A program made the position numbers and the translations under genes. Shown one piece after another: positions 34,308 to 45,579 of a stretch of DNA of 64,000 nucleotides. This DNA is from Pseudeuparius sepicola. Its lineage: Eukaryota; Arthropoda; Insecta; Coleoptera; Anthribidae. The stretch is from the NCBI GenBank assembly GCA_963920635.1, contig OY987298.1:148030257-148094256 (forward strand), read 5' to 3'. Under the pieces are notes generated by a model that saw only the letters and a list, made by a program, of their open reading frames with translations, had not been told where the DNA came from and made no database searches. Numbering within the stretch: the first letter of the stretch is position 1; each line of letters starts with the position of its first letter.

Positions 34308-35094
34308 TTAATTATGTTCTTCCTCAATATCAATGGATTGTGTTTCAGACACAGCTTTGTGTTTTTCCACTCTGATCTCCGAACTCACTCTATCATCATG
34401 CTCCTGAACTTGGTGCTTTCTTAGGTAAGATATTATCTTGGTTGTAAAAGAACACTCATTGCAAATAAAGATGTCTCCATTCTGATATTTCCTTTCTACA
34501 TGATTTCTAATTTCAAACTTATGGAAAGTGTAATAGGCACAATCAAGGCATTTGAAAGGCATGACATTATGTTCCTTATAGAGGTGCTCTCTGAACGTTA
34601 GACGGCCAGATGCATAATACTCGCAGAATTGGCAATTAAACTTGGGTATGAGGGAATGAACCGTTTTTTCGTGTTTTTTGACATTGCGCTTTTCAAACGA
34701 ACTGTAGTCACACTTAGGGCACTGGTGTGGTTTGCATGTAGAGTCATTGTGAACATCAGCTTGGTGCTTTAGCAAGGCCAGTTCACTATTTACTTTTAAT
34801 AAACACTGTTGGCAAGTGAAGTTTTTCTCGTGTTTCAATCCCGTATGTCTTTTAAGGTTGTCCCTAAAAAATGTATTATATGGACAGTGGGGACATTTCA
34901 GCGGCAGCTCGTCTCCGCCTTCATGTTTCTTATAAAGGTGTGATTTGTATGCCATGTTATTCTTGCAAGAGAACTCGCAAAATTTGCAGCTGAACAGTCG
35001 TCTAGTGTGTAGTTTGATTTCGTATTTTTTGTCTGAGTTGTCATCGCAATTAGGATGTCCAGCATCGGCGCTGTGATTACCCTTTTCGAAGGCC
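34308..35094 (-). CDS. C2H2 zinc-finger terminal exon, 6 fingers (tandem duplicate 2)
   Basis: Open for 261 residues from a TTTTTCAG acceptor (exon base 35094, one base of a split codon) to TAA at 34308. It is nearly identical to 33245-34013, including the shortened tail IDIEEEHN and the upstream intron-like DNA. It keeps the finger that is broken in copy 1 (CQQCLLKVNSELALLKHQADVH) but has lost the last His of another (HVERKY in place of HVERRH). Only 294 bp separate its stop from the acceptor of copy 1, which leaves little room for a poly(A) site, promoter, first exon and intron. Confidence 0.8.
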
Positions 35095-35649
35095 CTGAAA
35101 AAGGAGACACTGTTGTAAATAAGACCATTTAAATATAAATTAGCGTTGTAGAAAATATACCAGTAACAAGTTTATAATTATTGATAAAGAAATTGCAATG
35201 TTGAAACATCCAATTTTTAATACAAAATGTAAAAACTAACAATAATAGCCAGTATTAATGTACATAACATTAATAATTATGTTTCCTAATTTTCATACTT
35301 ATACATAGGTACTTATAACATGAAATGGGAAAATTCAAATTTATCTCACAAATTAGAAAATATATAGACACTTAAAATATATATCTCCTTTGAACTGAAA
35401 TTGATATAAAAAATAAGCGAACCTTGCTTCCGCTTTTTGTATACAATAATAATTAAAGGTTTTAAACTAAAGATTTTTGAGAGATTTTCTATGTTTGGTT
35501 TATTATATTCATATATATTTATATAATGCTACCTACTGTCATCATTCACTGATTCTGGACACTTTGGAATAATACATACATATAATCCCTGCTAAAAACA
35601 GATTGAAATTCTGGTCTACTTATGAAATATTTTTTTCTATTATTTTCAT
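35095..35649. other. Upstream flank and duplicated spacer
   Basis: 35277-35840 is a direct copy of 39484-40460 after removing the small element inserted there. No gene lies here. Confidence 0.6.
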
Positions 35650-36571
35650 GTGAAAATTAAATGTTCTTCCTCAGTACGAAGGTTTCAGATGCAGCTTCAC
35701 ATTTTGTCATCCCATGCAGCTTTTACGCGATCCAATAATTCACGTTCTTTTACGATGACCTTTGGACTAGATGTTCACTCTTCTGGTGTTTTTTTTTTCT
35801 ATGTGCTTTCTAATTTGAACCTTATCAAAAGTGTAATAGCTCTACATCTCTGACATTATGTTTCTTATAGAGGTGTCCTCTCAACGCAGGCTGAAAGGAG
35901 GCGAAATACTCACAAAACTGACAACTAAAGTTTGGTTTGCAGGCATGGATGCTATTTTCATGATCTCTAACCTTGATTTGATAGTATGAAGTATACTCGC
36001 AATTAGAGCACTCGTATGGCTTACATGAGAGATCATTGTGAACCTCGGCTTGGTGTTTTCGCCAAGTCCCGTGACTATTGCTTCCAAAAGAACACTTTTT
36101 ACAACTGTATTTGAATATTCGAATCCTCATGGACTAGTTTAACATGTCGATTCATTTTTTTTTTTTGGTAAAAGTGATAAACTGACATCGTGATTCTTAA
36201 AGAGGTGTGTTTTGAATAATGATTGATAATTGCAAGAATACGCACAGATTTTACAACTAAATCATGTTGTTTGACATTGCGCTTGCAGAATGAACTGAAG
36301 TCACACTTAGGGCACTTATGTTTGCACGAAGAATCATTGTGGACCTCAGCCTGGTGCTTTAGGAAGGCTAGTTTGGAATTTACTTTGAATAAACACTTTT
36401 GACATGTACAATTTCTTTTATGGATAGATTTAACATGTGACTTCAACTGGCCCTTAGAAAATGTGTGATATGATCAGTGTGAACATTTGAATGGTTCTAT
36501 TTCATTGACATTGTGTTTTTTATAGAGGTGTGCTCTGAATGCTGATTGGGATTTGCAAGAATACACACATA

Positions 36572-37106
36572 CAGGGTGTCCGGTAAGTTCGGGGAAATCT
36601 CTCGCCAGCGTGTTGGTGACGTCAAAATATACCTGGTGTTTCATATATTTTTTTCCCCTAAAGTACTCCGTAACAGAACTACAGGGTCCCAAAGGGGTAC
36701 TCACTGCTTTACATTTTTTGATTTAACTTTTGAACGCCCTTGTATATTTTGATGAAATTTTGGAATTTTGCATAGACGGTAAAAACCAATTACCTCATAT
36801 TTGAATCATGCTTGGACAATGCCGTGGAAGTCAGGAACGGACTTCACGCAATACCCATGGGCTCAAAATTTTGACTGGTATAAATTTAAAAAGCCGAAAA
36901 CAAATTTTTTTAAAGCCTTGAACATTTCTCTTCAAAAAAGGTACTCTTTATTCGTTTCGAAAAAGTCAACCGTTTTCATGGAAAAATCGCTTTTTTGAAA
37001 TCCGTAACTTAAGATGCAATAATGGAAACTACCAGAATTTAGTGTTTTCACCTGACGGATAACAACAATTACGTGTGACAAGATTTGTCAATAATTTTTA
37101 TTAGCA
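36572..37106. repeat. Left 535-bp terminal inverted repeat
   Basis: It pairs with 38350-38884. The inner limit is where TTTTTATTAGCA stops matching (ACTG here, ATGG in the other arm). Confidence 0.9.
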
Positions 37107-37209
37107 CACTGCAATTTTCAGTAGGCATTAATATCGAGAAAATGAAAAAAAACAATGAAACTGTTTAAAAATAGTTTAATAAAGTTTGGTTATAAAGAAA
37201 ATGTTTCGT

Positions 37210-38349
37210 TTAGTCGGGCAAATGTTCAAAGTGAGCTCCTTCTACCCGAATACATTTTCTTATCCTGCGAATTTTTTCTTGCTGCACCCTAAACAGCATT
37301 TCAGGATCATTTCGAATTTGATCAGAATAGTGAAATATTCTTTCCAATAACTCTTCCCTGGTATTTACAGGAGTTGAATATACTAGTCCCTTGAGATGAC
37401 CCCAGAAAAAAAAATCTAACGGATTGAGGTCAGGAGACCTAGGTGGCCACAAAACAGGTCCTCCTCGGCCTATCCAACGATTGTCAAAGTGCTGGGTTAA
37501 GTAGAGACGTACCTCCCGGGAATAATGTGGGGGAGCGCCATCGTGCATAAACCACATTTGATTCCTTATTTGTAAGGGCACATTTTCCAGTAAATCATTT
37601 AAATTATTTTGTAAAAAATGTAAATACAGAGCTCCATTCAAACGTTCATCCAAAACAAAAGGACCAATCAAATTATTCCCAATTATCCCTGCCCAAACAT
37701 TAACCAGAAATCTTTGTTGGTGCTTGATCTGAACTATGGCGTGAGGGTTTTCGTCATGCCAAATGTGCAGATTTCGACTGTTGGTAATACCGTCTCTCGT
37801 GAAGCCAGCTTCGTCGCTAAATAAAACAATTTCTGTGAAACTCGGATCGCCTATAAATTGTTGCAAAAACCAGTTTGCATAGTTAAGCCGTGGACGATAA
37901 TCATTCGGAGACATTGCATGCACTTTTTGGACGTGATAAGGATAAAGTAGCTGTTCTCGCAATGTTTCATGAACAACCCCCTTTGTGGTATTTAACTGAG
38001 CTGCAAGCTTACGAACGCTATTAGAAGGGTTTTCGGATATTTCATCCAATATGTGCTCTTCTAAGTTTTGATTTCTTGCTCTCCTTTGCGGCCCTTCCCC
38101 ACCACGACGAGGTAAAAAACTACCTAATGTAAATTTTAGGAGACTGATTTAAGACATTCTAAACTCGGTTTGTTTACTACCTGTTTCTCTTAAACGACGA
38201 TCAACTCTCACAAATGTTTTTCGATTTGGCAAATTGCGATTTGGAAATCTTTGAGCATAAATTCTGCTTGCCTCCAGAGAATTGCAGTGTGCTTGTCCAT
38301 AAATTAAATGCATGTCTGCATATTCGGCATAAGTATAAAAATGCTCCAT
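37210..38349 (-). CDS. DDE transposase (360 residues, one intron)
   Basis: Exon 1 is 38349-38181 and exon 2 is 38123-37210. The 57-bp intron starts GTAGTAAAC and ends TTTACATTAG; splicing gives RLRETG joined to SFLPRRGG and a continuous 360-residue frame. The N-terminus (TYAEYADMHLIYG, NRKTFVRVDRRL) fits the helix-turn-helix type called DUF4817 in insect transposases. A second HTH region (ENPSNSVRKLAAQL) follows. The catalytic core shows LFSDEAGF (first Asp), FMHDGAPPHYS (second Asp) and SPDLNPLDFFFWG (third Asp), with 41 residues between the second and third, a DD41D spacing. It would cut and rejoin DNA at the element ends in the nucleus. Confidence 0.9.
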
Positions 38350-38884
38350 TGCTAATAAAAATTATTGACAAATCTTGTCACACGTAATTGTTGTTATCCG
38401 TCAGGTGAAAACACTAAATTCTGGTAGTTTCCATTATTGCATCTTAAGTTACGGATTTCAAAAAAGCGATTTTTCCATGAAAACGGTTGACTTTTTCGAA
38501 ACGAATAAAGAGTACCTTTTTTGAAGAGAAATGTTCAAGGCTTTAAAAAAATTTGTTTTCGGCTTTTTAAATTTATACCAGTCAAAATTTTGAGCCCATG
38601 GGTATTGCGTGAAGTCCGTTCCTGACTTCCACGGCATTGTCCAAGCATGATTCAAATATGAGGTAATTGGTTTTTACCGTCTATGCAAAATTCCAAAATT
38701 TCATCAAAATATACAAGGGCGTTCAAAAGTTAAATCAAAAAATGTAAAGCAGTGAGTACCCCTTTGGGACCCTGTAGTTCTGTTACGGAGTACTTTAGGG
38801 GAAAAAAATATATGAAACACCAGGTATATTTTGACGTCACCAACACGCTGGCGAGAGATTTCCCCGAACTTACCGGACACCCTG
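38350..38884. repeat. Right 535-bp terminal inverted repeat
   Basis: Complement of 36572-37106. Its inner edge abuts the transposase start codon (38347-38349), so the promoter probably lies within this arm. Confidence 0.9.
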
Positions 38885-39512
38885 TATTTTGCAATTAAAT
38901 CTTGATGCATGAACCCTTTTTTCATGTTCTTTGACTCTGCGCTTGTCAAATGTACTAAAGTCACACTTTGCGCACTTATGTGGTTGGCACGTAGAGTCAT
39001 TGTGAACCTCAGCTTGGTGCTTTAGCAAGGCTGGTTTAGAATTTACCTTGAATGAACACTGTTGGCAACTGAAGTTGTTCTCGGGTATTAATCTCATATG
39101 CTTCTTAAGGTTGTTCCTAACAAATGTATAATATGAACAGTGCCCACATTTCAGGGGTTGTGCATCTTTGACTTCATGATTCTTATAGAGATGTGATTTG
39201 TACGATTCTGGACTCTGGCAAGAGAACTCACATAATTCACAGCTAAATTGTTTTTTAGGAGCATAAACTTCCTTTTTCTGTACTTCGACTTGGCCATTTG
39301 CGTCTGAACTGTCATCCAAGTTAGCATATTCAGCACTAGTATCCTGATTTCCATCATTGAAGTCACTGCAAAAGAAGACAATAACGGTAAAAACATTTTT
39401 GCCAAAGTAAGTGCTGTAGAAAATACACAATTAATTATTGATAAAGCAAACAAACATACAGTACAGAAACTTTTGGGTAAATAATTATGTTTCCTAATTT
39501 TCATACTTATAC

Positions 39513-39918
39513 CAGAGCATATAAAACAACCAGCAGTCTCACTCCCCATGGCGGGAAAATTCTGCGCACCTGTTCGCGCAGCCGCCATGTGGGCATAGAT
39601 TCTGTCAAATTGATGCAGTGTCGGAGCGATTGGGCAGTTCTTTTTTGGCTGTATGAGAGATATTACAGTGCCGTGGAGTGTGCTTTTTTGTAAATTGTGC
39701 TTTGTGCTAGTATCTTTAAATAAAGAATCCCAGGAAGGTGTCAAAGCTGCTTGTGCTTACCACACACTATTATACTTTACTAATACTACTCTGTATTTTT
39801 GAATTGATTTTCCCGACTACACCTCTGACTTCTATTCCCCCATAGTGGCTCAAGGTCATTGAATTTGCGGATGATTTCTCAAGAGTAAGTTATACTGCTG
39901 GTTGTTTTATATGCTCTG
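39513..39918. mobile_element. Small inverted-repeat element (MITE-like), 0.4 kb
   Basis: The ends are CAGAGCATATAAAACAACCA and its complement (25-bp arms through GCAGT). The flanks carry TTATAC on both sides (39507-39512 and 39920-39925), a 6-bp duplication, or 7-8 bp with one mismatch. The CAG start and duplication size hint at hAT. The paralogous DNA near 35300 lacks the element and shows the empty site. Confidence 0.8.
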
Positions 39919-40372
39919 ATTATACATAGGTACTTATAACATGAAAAGGGAAAAAATTCAAATTTATCTCACAAATTAGAAAATATATAGACACTTAAAA
40001 TATAAATCTCCTTTGAACTGAAATTGATATAAAAAATAAGTGAACCTTGTTTCCGCTTTTTGTATACAATAATAATTAAAGATTTTAGACTAAAGATTTT
40101 TGACAGATTTTCTATGTTTGGTTTATTATATTCATATATATTTATACAATGCCACCTACTGTCATCATTCACTGATTCTGGACACTTTGGAATAATACAT
40201 ACATACAATCCCTGCTAAAAACAGATTGAAATTCTGGTCTACTTATGAAATATTTTTTTCTATTATTTTCATGTGAAAATAAAATGTTCTTCCTCAGTAT
40301 GAAGGTTTCAGATGCAGCTTCACATTTTGTCATCCCATGCAGCTTTTACGCGAACCAATAATTCACGTTCTT
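39919..40372. repeat. Direct copy of 35300-35760
   Basis: It matches the duplicate at 35277-35840 base for base with few differences (for example AACCTTGTTTCCGC against AACCTTGCTTCCGC). It contains a relic of the family tail (AASETF, about 40300). Confidence 0.8.
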
Positions 40373-41249
40373 TTACGATGACCTTTGGACTAGATGTTCA
40401 CTCTTCTGGTGTTTTTTTTCTATGTGCTTTCTAATTTGAACCTTATCAAAAGTGTAATAGGCACAATGTGGGCATTTGAAAGGCTCTACATCTCTGACAT
40501 TATGTTTCATATATAGGTGTGCACTGAAAGCTGGTTGAGTAGTGTAAGAACTCTCGCAGATTTTGCATATAAATCTTGGTTTGGGAGCATGAACACATAT
40601 TTCAGTATTTGCTTTGAACGAACACTTTTGGCAGCGTCTTTCGTGCTTAAATTTCACATGTGATTTCAAATGCCAATTATTAAATGTGTAATATGGACAG
40701 TGTGAACATTTTAATGGTTCCGTTTCCTTGACTTTGTGCATATTATACAGGTGCCCTCGCATTGTCGGTTGGGATTTGCAAGAGTACTCGCAAAATTGAC
40801 AACTAAAATCTGGGTTGAGTGTATGAACCCTTTTGTCATGTCGTTTGACATGGGACTTGTAGATTGCGCTGAAGTCACACTTAGGACACTTATGTGGTTT
40901 GCAGTCATTGTGTACCTCAGCTTGGTGTTTTCGCAAGGCCGATTGAGTAGCTATTTTCAATGAACACTGTTTACAAGTGAAGTTTTTCTCATGTTTCAAT
41001 GCCATATGCTTTTTAAGATTCTGCTTAAAATATGTACGAAGCTGCTCATCTTTGACTTCATGTTCCACATTGAGGTGGGATTTGTATGACCCTTGATCCT
41101 TGGAGGAACACTCGCAAAATTCACACCTAAATGGTCCTTTAGCAGCATAAACTCTCTTTTTATGTTGGGTGACTAAGTGCTTTTTGTCCGAATGGTCATT
41201 ACGGTTAAAATCTCCAGCATCAGCATCCAGATTTTCATGATCCAAATCG
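40373..41249 (-). CDS. C2H2 zinc-finger terminal exon, 7 fingers, frameshifted tail
   Basis: Open for 291 residues from the acceptor TTCTTTTTCAG (exon base 41249, one base of a split codon). The leader DLDHENLDADAGDFN is the clearest example of the family leader. Seven intact fingers are present (CEFCECSSKDQG, CKQCSLKIATQS, CPKCDFSAIYKS, CQFCEYSCKSQP, CSHCPYYTFNNW, CKICESSYTTQP, CPHCAYYTFDKV). Finger 2 has lost its cysteine half (KDEQLRTYFKQN), and another is reduced to CQKCSFKANTEICVH. The frame ends at KSEHLVQRSS; the next frame carries on KVIVKERELLV and the tail relic, so the original C-terminus was lost by a small indel. Partly degraded, possibly still expressed. Confidence 0.7.
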
Positions 41250-42701
41250 CTGAAAAAGAAGGGACTATTATTAAATAACACCATTTTTGTATAAATAATT
41301 GATGTAGAAAATACACCAGTAATAGTTTATTAATGATAAAGCAATAAATCAACAAATAAAGCAGTAGAAAAGGCTTTTGGGTTAAAAAGTAAGAAAAAAC
41401 TATAAATCCAAGTCAAAGTTATTATTATATAAAATGTTATTATTTATTATTATTTATTTATCCATTCAAATAAGAAATACTAGTATACAAACAATACGTA
41501 TCCACTCTATAAGAGCATAATTACCAACATAAGCTATACAAATTGGTACAAATCTTAAATTTACATTTAAATTTAAATATAAATAAAGGTACAAATACAA
41601 ATACAAACAAAAAACACAAACACTCTACAAAAAACAAGTAATAAAAGTTAAATACAATAAATAACCAAAAATCATAGACATCTCAACCACCCAGAAACTC
41701 AACTACCCAGAATACCTGTCTTTGATAAATCCTCTCAACAATCGCATGAATTTATCCAGCCCACTACCTGGACCAACATTATATTAAAGACCTGTGCATA
41801 GTGCTGTTTCAAGCGATCGCCACTGGCGCCACACAACGAAAAAAATCAATAGGGAGGATTAATGTAAAAAACACAATTTTTTATAAAAAAAAGAATGCAA
41901 ATGAGTGTTATAACGAATTTAACATCCAAAATAAAATAAAATGCTTGTTTGTTGTGTTCCTTTAATTTTACAAGCTTACATGACATACATTCATAGATTT
42001 TATTAAGAAAAGTGAGTCTAAAAAGCAAGCAAGAGTATTTTGGTACCTTTTGGTTTGAAGTCCATGGCTAATGGTAGTGTAAGTAGTATAGAACGCATTA
42101 ATTTTTTCAGTTTCTTCTTATTAGTGGACCATTGGTTCGCTTTGGGGCTATATCTAAACAAATTTTTCTATTTTCATTCTTGCATATGTTACAAAATACT
42201 GTTCCAAAATATAATATCCAGAATTCTAGCTTCTTCAACTGGTTGAACAGATCATCCCTTCATTCCAAAATAGTGTTTATTCTTCAGCAAATCACAAAAA
42301 GGTCTGTGCATACGATTTTCTTCACGAACATGGAAATTTCATGTTATCACAAACAAATCTACCTATAAAAGCTCTGTTAATATGACAAAAATAAAGCTGG
42401 ATATTTAAAATATGGGACATTCAAAACGTCAGAAACTGACATGCCTATAACCACAGAATACCCCTTTTATAACCTATAATAAGTCGCCATTTTTTCGTCG
42501 AGAACCGCCACCCCAGTCTACAAACAACAATGAAATATGACGTCATGCTTGGGTCTTTAATAAACTACCCATCAATACAGACTTTCTCGTTCTAACATAG
42601 TTGGTGTGAGTAATATAGAGGTCCCTTGCACCCCTGGCAGGGTAATTGTGAATGTCACCATGGAAAGCAATAGTCTCTAAGGTAAGACGGGATTTTACCA
42701 G
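41250..42701. other. AT-rich spacer, no gene
   Basis: TTATTA-rich low-complexity sequence lies at about 41425-41465. The region 41250-41370 resembles the conserved intron-like DNA upstream of sibling exons (GTAGAAAATACACCAGTAATAG). Nothing else is recognised. Confidence 0.4.
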
Positions 42702-42905
42702 TTAAGAAGAAGAAGAAGAGTTAAAAATTCTGTCCCTAACATACATCCAATTTAAAGTATTGATCATCAATAAAACTGGCGTGCATCTATTGCATTGCAA
42801 AATAATATGCATTCCGCGATTTTGCATTTTTTGTAAAGATGAAACCGAATTGACATTTAGTGTGGAGCAGTAGTCAAGATGAGGCTGCACACACAGCACT
42901 TGATA
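42702..42905 (-). pseudogene. Non-LTR retrotransposon fragment (ORF2 C-terminal part)
   Basis: About 65 residues including VQPHLDYCSTL, SLQKMQNRGMHIIL, TPVLLMINTLNW and VRDRIF. This is the standard pattern after the reverse transcriptase domain in CR1/Jockey-type LINEs. It ends in a (GAA)n run (42705-42719). Both the 5' part and the 3' end are missing. Confidence 0.7.
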
Positions 42906-42937
42906 GTGTCAATTGACTTCTAATTCTTGTTGCTTTG

Positions 42938-42996
42938 CCTCGGTCCTTGAACAACCTCCTCTGCCAAAAAAGTGGACTTACGCATCTTGCAATGTA
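42938..42996. repeat. Fragment of the family A terminal hairpin
   Basis: CCTCGGTCCTTGAACAACCTCC through GGACTTACGCATCTTGCAATGTAA matches the last 60 bp of family A and directly joins a family B copy. Confidence 0.6.
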
Positions 42997-43568
42997 ATAG
43001 TTATTTATGTACCAAGGCACTGAAGTTCAACTTTTTATGACTCATGTGGAGTTTAGTTGCTGAGGCCTCTGGCCGAGGCAAATAAACCACATGAGTCATA
43101 AAAAGAACTTCAGTGCAGAGGTACATATAATTTTTTTTTTTAAATCGGAAAAAAAAATGTTTTATTAGGCAAGAAAATAATGATAAGGGATCACCCGTCC
43201 ACGAACCGACTATGCGCGGCGTTGCTTGACTTTACCGATCGCTCTACCTAGGACAAGTATAATGACGTACGGCACCTTCTGACAGAAAAACCAAACTGCT
43301 GCGTCTTGTGCAGCCTAAACAACAAATCTATTGATATTCAAATCTACTAAAACATGTATACTGAAGGATTGCGCTTCTATAGGAAACAATTTCGCAATGT
43401 GTACGAAAAGTTAAATGAGCCTTTATCGGCCGGGTTTTGAATATTTGGTCACTTTTGACGGGCGATTTCTCCGCATCTGACGTTTGATGTTTACATCTCG
43501 CCAAGGCCTACTTATTGAAAAAATCATACAATAATGGGCTACATTATTGTACGATTTCTGTGCTTTTA
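42997..43568 (-). mobile_element. Repeat family B, copy 3
   Basis: Direct copy of 6946-7560 with few differences, again with terminal hairpins and a minus-strand tRNA-like core. Its 3' end stops at TGTGCTTTTAAT, shorter than the other copies, and continues into a different dispersed repeat shared with 13805-13870. Confidence 0.72.
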
Positions 43569-43710
43569 ATTAAAATTATGTCACAAATAACTTTCAAACC
43601 AAGCAGGGCTGATCCCCAAAAGCTCAAATTTCAACTCGAAAATTTGTTGCTAAAAATTATTTCCAAATTACAATTTCGCCTTTTAATATCTCATTTATTT
43701 GGATTATATT

Positions 43711-44427
43711 TACTCAGAATTAAATGTGCCTCTACAGTATCGATGGATTCTGTCTCAGACACGGCTTTTTCTCTTTTCTTAGTTGTAAAAGAACACTTAA
43801 AGACATCTCTCCTCAGTTCTAATTAGATATTTACAAAAAGTGCAATAGGCTCAATGAAGGCATTTAAAAGGCTCTACCTCTTTATTATTATGTTTCTTAT
43901 AGAGGTGTCCTCTAAACGTTGGTCGGTCACAGGAAATATACTTGCAGAACTGGCAACGAAAGTCTGGTTCGCATGAATCCTCCTTTCGTGTTTTTTAACA
44001 TCGCACTGTATGTATGAACTATAATCACAATTAGGGCACTTGCGTAACTTGTACGAGGGGTCGCTGTGAACATCAGCGAGGTGCCTTCTCAAGCTCGGTT
44101 GATATTTTATAGGCTTTGTGTTTCTTATAGAGGGTTTGGAATTGCAAGAATACTCACAGATTTTGCAACTAAATCTTGGTTTGATTTATAAAATGTATGA
44201 TATGTACAATGCTGACATATCAGTGGCTGCAGCTTTTTTACTCCATGTTTACTATAGAGGTGGGATTTGTACGATCGTCGATCCTTGCAAGAATACTCGC
44301 AAAGTTCACAGCTAAACAGCCTTCTACGAGCATAACACCCACTTTTGTGTGGCGTGACTTCTTGTGTGAAATGTCGTCACAATTAGAATCACCAACATCA
44401 GCATCCTGATAATCAACATAGAAGTCA
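43711..44427 (-). pseudogene. Decayed C2H2 zinc-finger terminal exon
   Basis: The start is a CTTTTGCAG acceptor in the common phase (44427), with leader DFYVDYQDADVGDSNCDD. After HTKVGVM a frameshift moves the reading to LFSCELCEYSCKDRRSYKSHL and CQHCTYHTFYK. Then a large deletion and further shifts lead to CPNCDYSSYIQCDVKKHERRIH and a tail relic (AVSETESIDTVEAHLIL) near 43711. Several frame breaks make it non-functional. Confidence 0.75.
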
Positions 44428-44569
44428 CTGCAAAAGAAAGCAATATTGTTAAATAAGAACATTTTTTAATAAATGTTAGTTTATTAATAATAAAAGCAAA
44501 CAGGTACAAGAGCTTTTAAGTAAAAAATGTACAAACAAAATTAAATTCAAAATTACAAAATTATACAAA

Positions 44570-44705
44570 ATGTCAAGTGAAGGCAAAGTGGTGCTCAGTG
44601 TGTTTGTGGAATTTCAACGTGCATTTGGGAGTATCGACCGTAAGCTTCTTGTTGACAAATTGTTTTCTTATGGCATAAGCGATTTTGTTTTAAAGAAAAA
44701 TAAAA
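44570..44705 (+). pseudogene. LINE reverse transcriptase fragment
   Basis: LSVFVEFQRAFGSIDRKLLVDKL followed by FSYGISDFVL matches the LINE RT motif A region (usually DF-x-KAFD-x-x-D). The key Asp of motif A reads Glu here (VEF). Homology stops at about 44705. Confidence 0.6.
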
Positions 44706-44843
44706 TTTCGAAAAGGGGTCTTAAATGGGATATACTAAGGTCAAATTTTAACCGAAAATTAACTTTTTTGATATTTATCGATATTATTTTCCCAGAAACA
44801 TACCATTTTTTCCCTATATATTGAAAGTCCGTATCATTCTCAA

Positions 44844-45295
44844 CAACTTTTGTAGGAAAAGATATTCTGTATCTTTATTGTTCAAAATGTACAGGGTCAA
44901 ATAGGGAAAAAACATGGAATGTTTCTTTTTCTGAAATCTAGCTAGCCATGGAAACAATTTATAGTCATAAATTATTTAAGAGTGTGTTAGGGTGCCTTGC
45001 GCACTCTTAAATTTTTTATTCAACTGGAATATATATATTTTTTGTAACAAACAATAATAGCAAACAAGTTAGTAACAAGCACAATTCAAAAAATTAAAAA
45101 ATATTATAGTTGAATAAATTTAAAGGTGTGCAAGGCACCCAAACACACTCTTAAATAATTTGTGATTGTCAATTTTTTCCATAGCTAGCTAGATTTCGGA
45201 AAATGATTAGAAAAAATTCCATATTTTTTACACATATTTGACCCTGTAGATTTTGAAAAATAAAAGATACAGAAAATATTTTCCTACAAAAGTTG
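44844..45295. mobile_element. Fold-back element, 0.45 kb
   Basis: CAACTTTTGTAGGAAAAGAT at the left pairs with ATTTTCCTACAAAAGTTG at the right. The arms also share TACAGGGTCAAATA/TATTTGACCCTGTA and GCTAGCTAGATTTC-type motifs. A relative lies at 47190-47550. Confidence 0.65.
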
Positions 45296-45579
45296 GCATA
45301 ACTAATATTGACATTTCCAATACCAGTTGTCAGTTGTCGATGCTTAACTCAAACTATGAAAATATTGTCACTAGATTGAAAGACCAGCAAATGGAAAATA
45401 AATATTTGTGGTTTCAAATAAAATACTTTTCGAAGTAATAAGTATCCTTTATTTGTTCCATATAAACCTTAATAATTAATTTACAATGTAAGTATAGAAA
45501 ACTGCATCATGCTTTTAAAATAGATAGCTACAATAAAAATTGACGAACTAAACTAGAATTACTCATAGTTGTGTTATAA

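Larger units (their letters stand above)
33200..35340 (-). repeat. Tandem segmental duplication, period about 1.06 kb
   Basis: The block from GAAAAATATTTCCACCAC (about 33200) through the exon and about 250 bp of upstream DNA recurs from about 34262. Both copies contain the exon, its 3' flank and the intron-like region (TTGATAAAGAAATTGCAA, AACATTAATAATT). Confidence 0.85.
36572..38884 (-). mobile_element. Intact Tc1/mariner-superfamily transposon with 535-bp inverted repeats
   Basis: 2,313 bp starting CAGGGTGTCCGGTAAGTTCG and ending with its complement, flanked by TA on both sides (36570-36571 and 38885-38886), the target duplication of this superfamily. The arms 36572-37106 and 38350-38884 are each 535 bp and look identical; the same 65-codon frame occurs in both. 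The transposase gene starts directly at the inner edge of the right arm. The element sits inside a zinc-finger exon. An intact enzyme, matching arms and a clean duplication point to a recent insertion. Confidence 0.92.
35650..39365 (-). pseudogene. Zinc-finger terminal exon, disabled and split by a transposon
   Basis: The exon begins at 39365 after a CTTTTGCAG acceptor in the common phase, with leader DFNDGNQDTSAEYA. Fingers run to HASRFNCKI at 38887, where the transposon 36572-38884 interrupts. Reading resumes at 36571 with CVYSCKSQSAF, in frame if the element and one TA are removed. Then a TGT finger codon has become TGA near 36474 (CSH-stop-SYHTF). Later frameshifts follow, one after KRNVKQHD and another where 23 nt are missing near 35840 relative to the duplicate at 40450. 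A tail relic (KCEAASETF) ends near 35650. This copy cannot make a full protein. Confidence 0.8.

Noticed and set aside
36801..36998. 65-codon frame, also present at 38458-38655 on the other strand
   Set aside because: It lies in the matching inverted repeats of the transposon; the duplication reflects the arms, not a gene.
39151..39744. 197-codon minus-strand frame
   Set aside because: It runs through the inserted inverted-repeat element and out of frame through the finger pseudogene.
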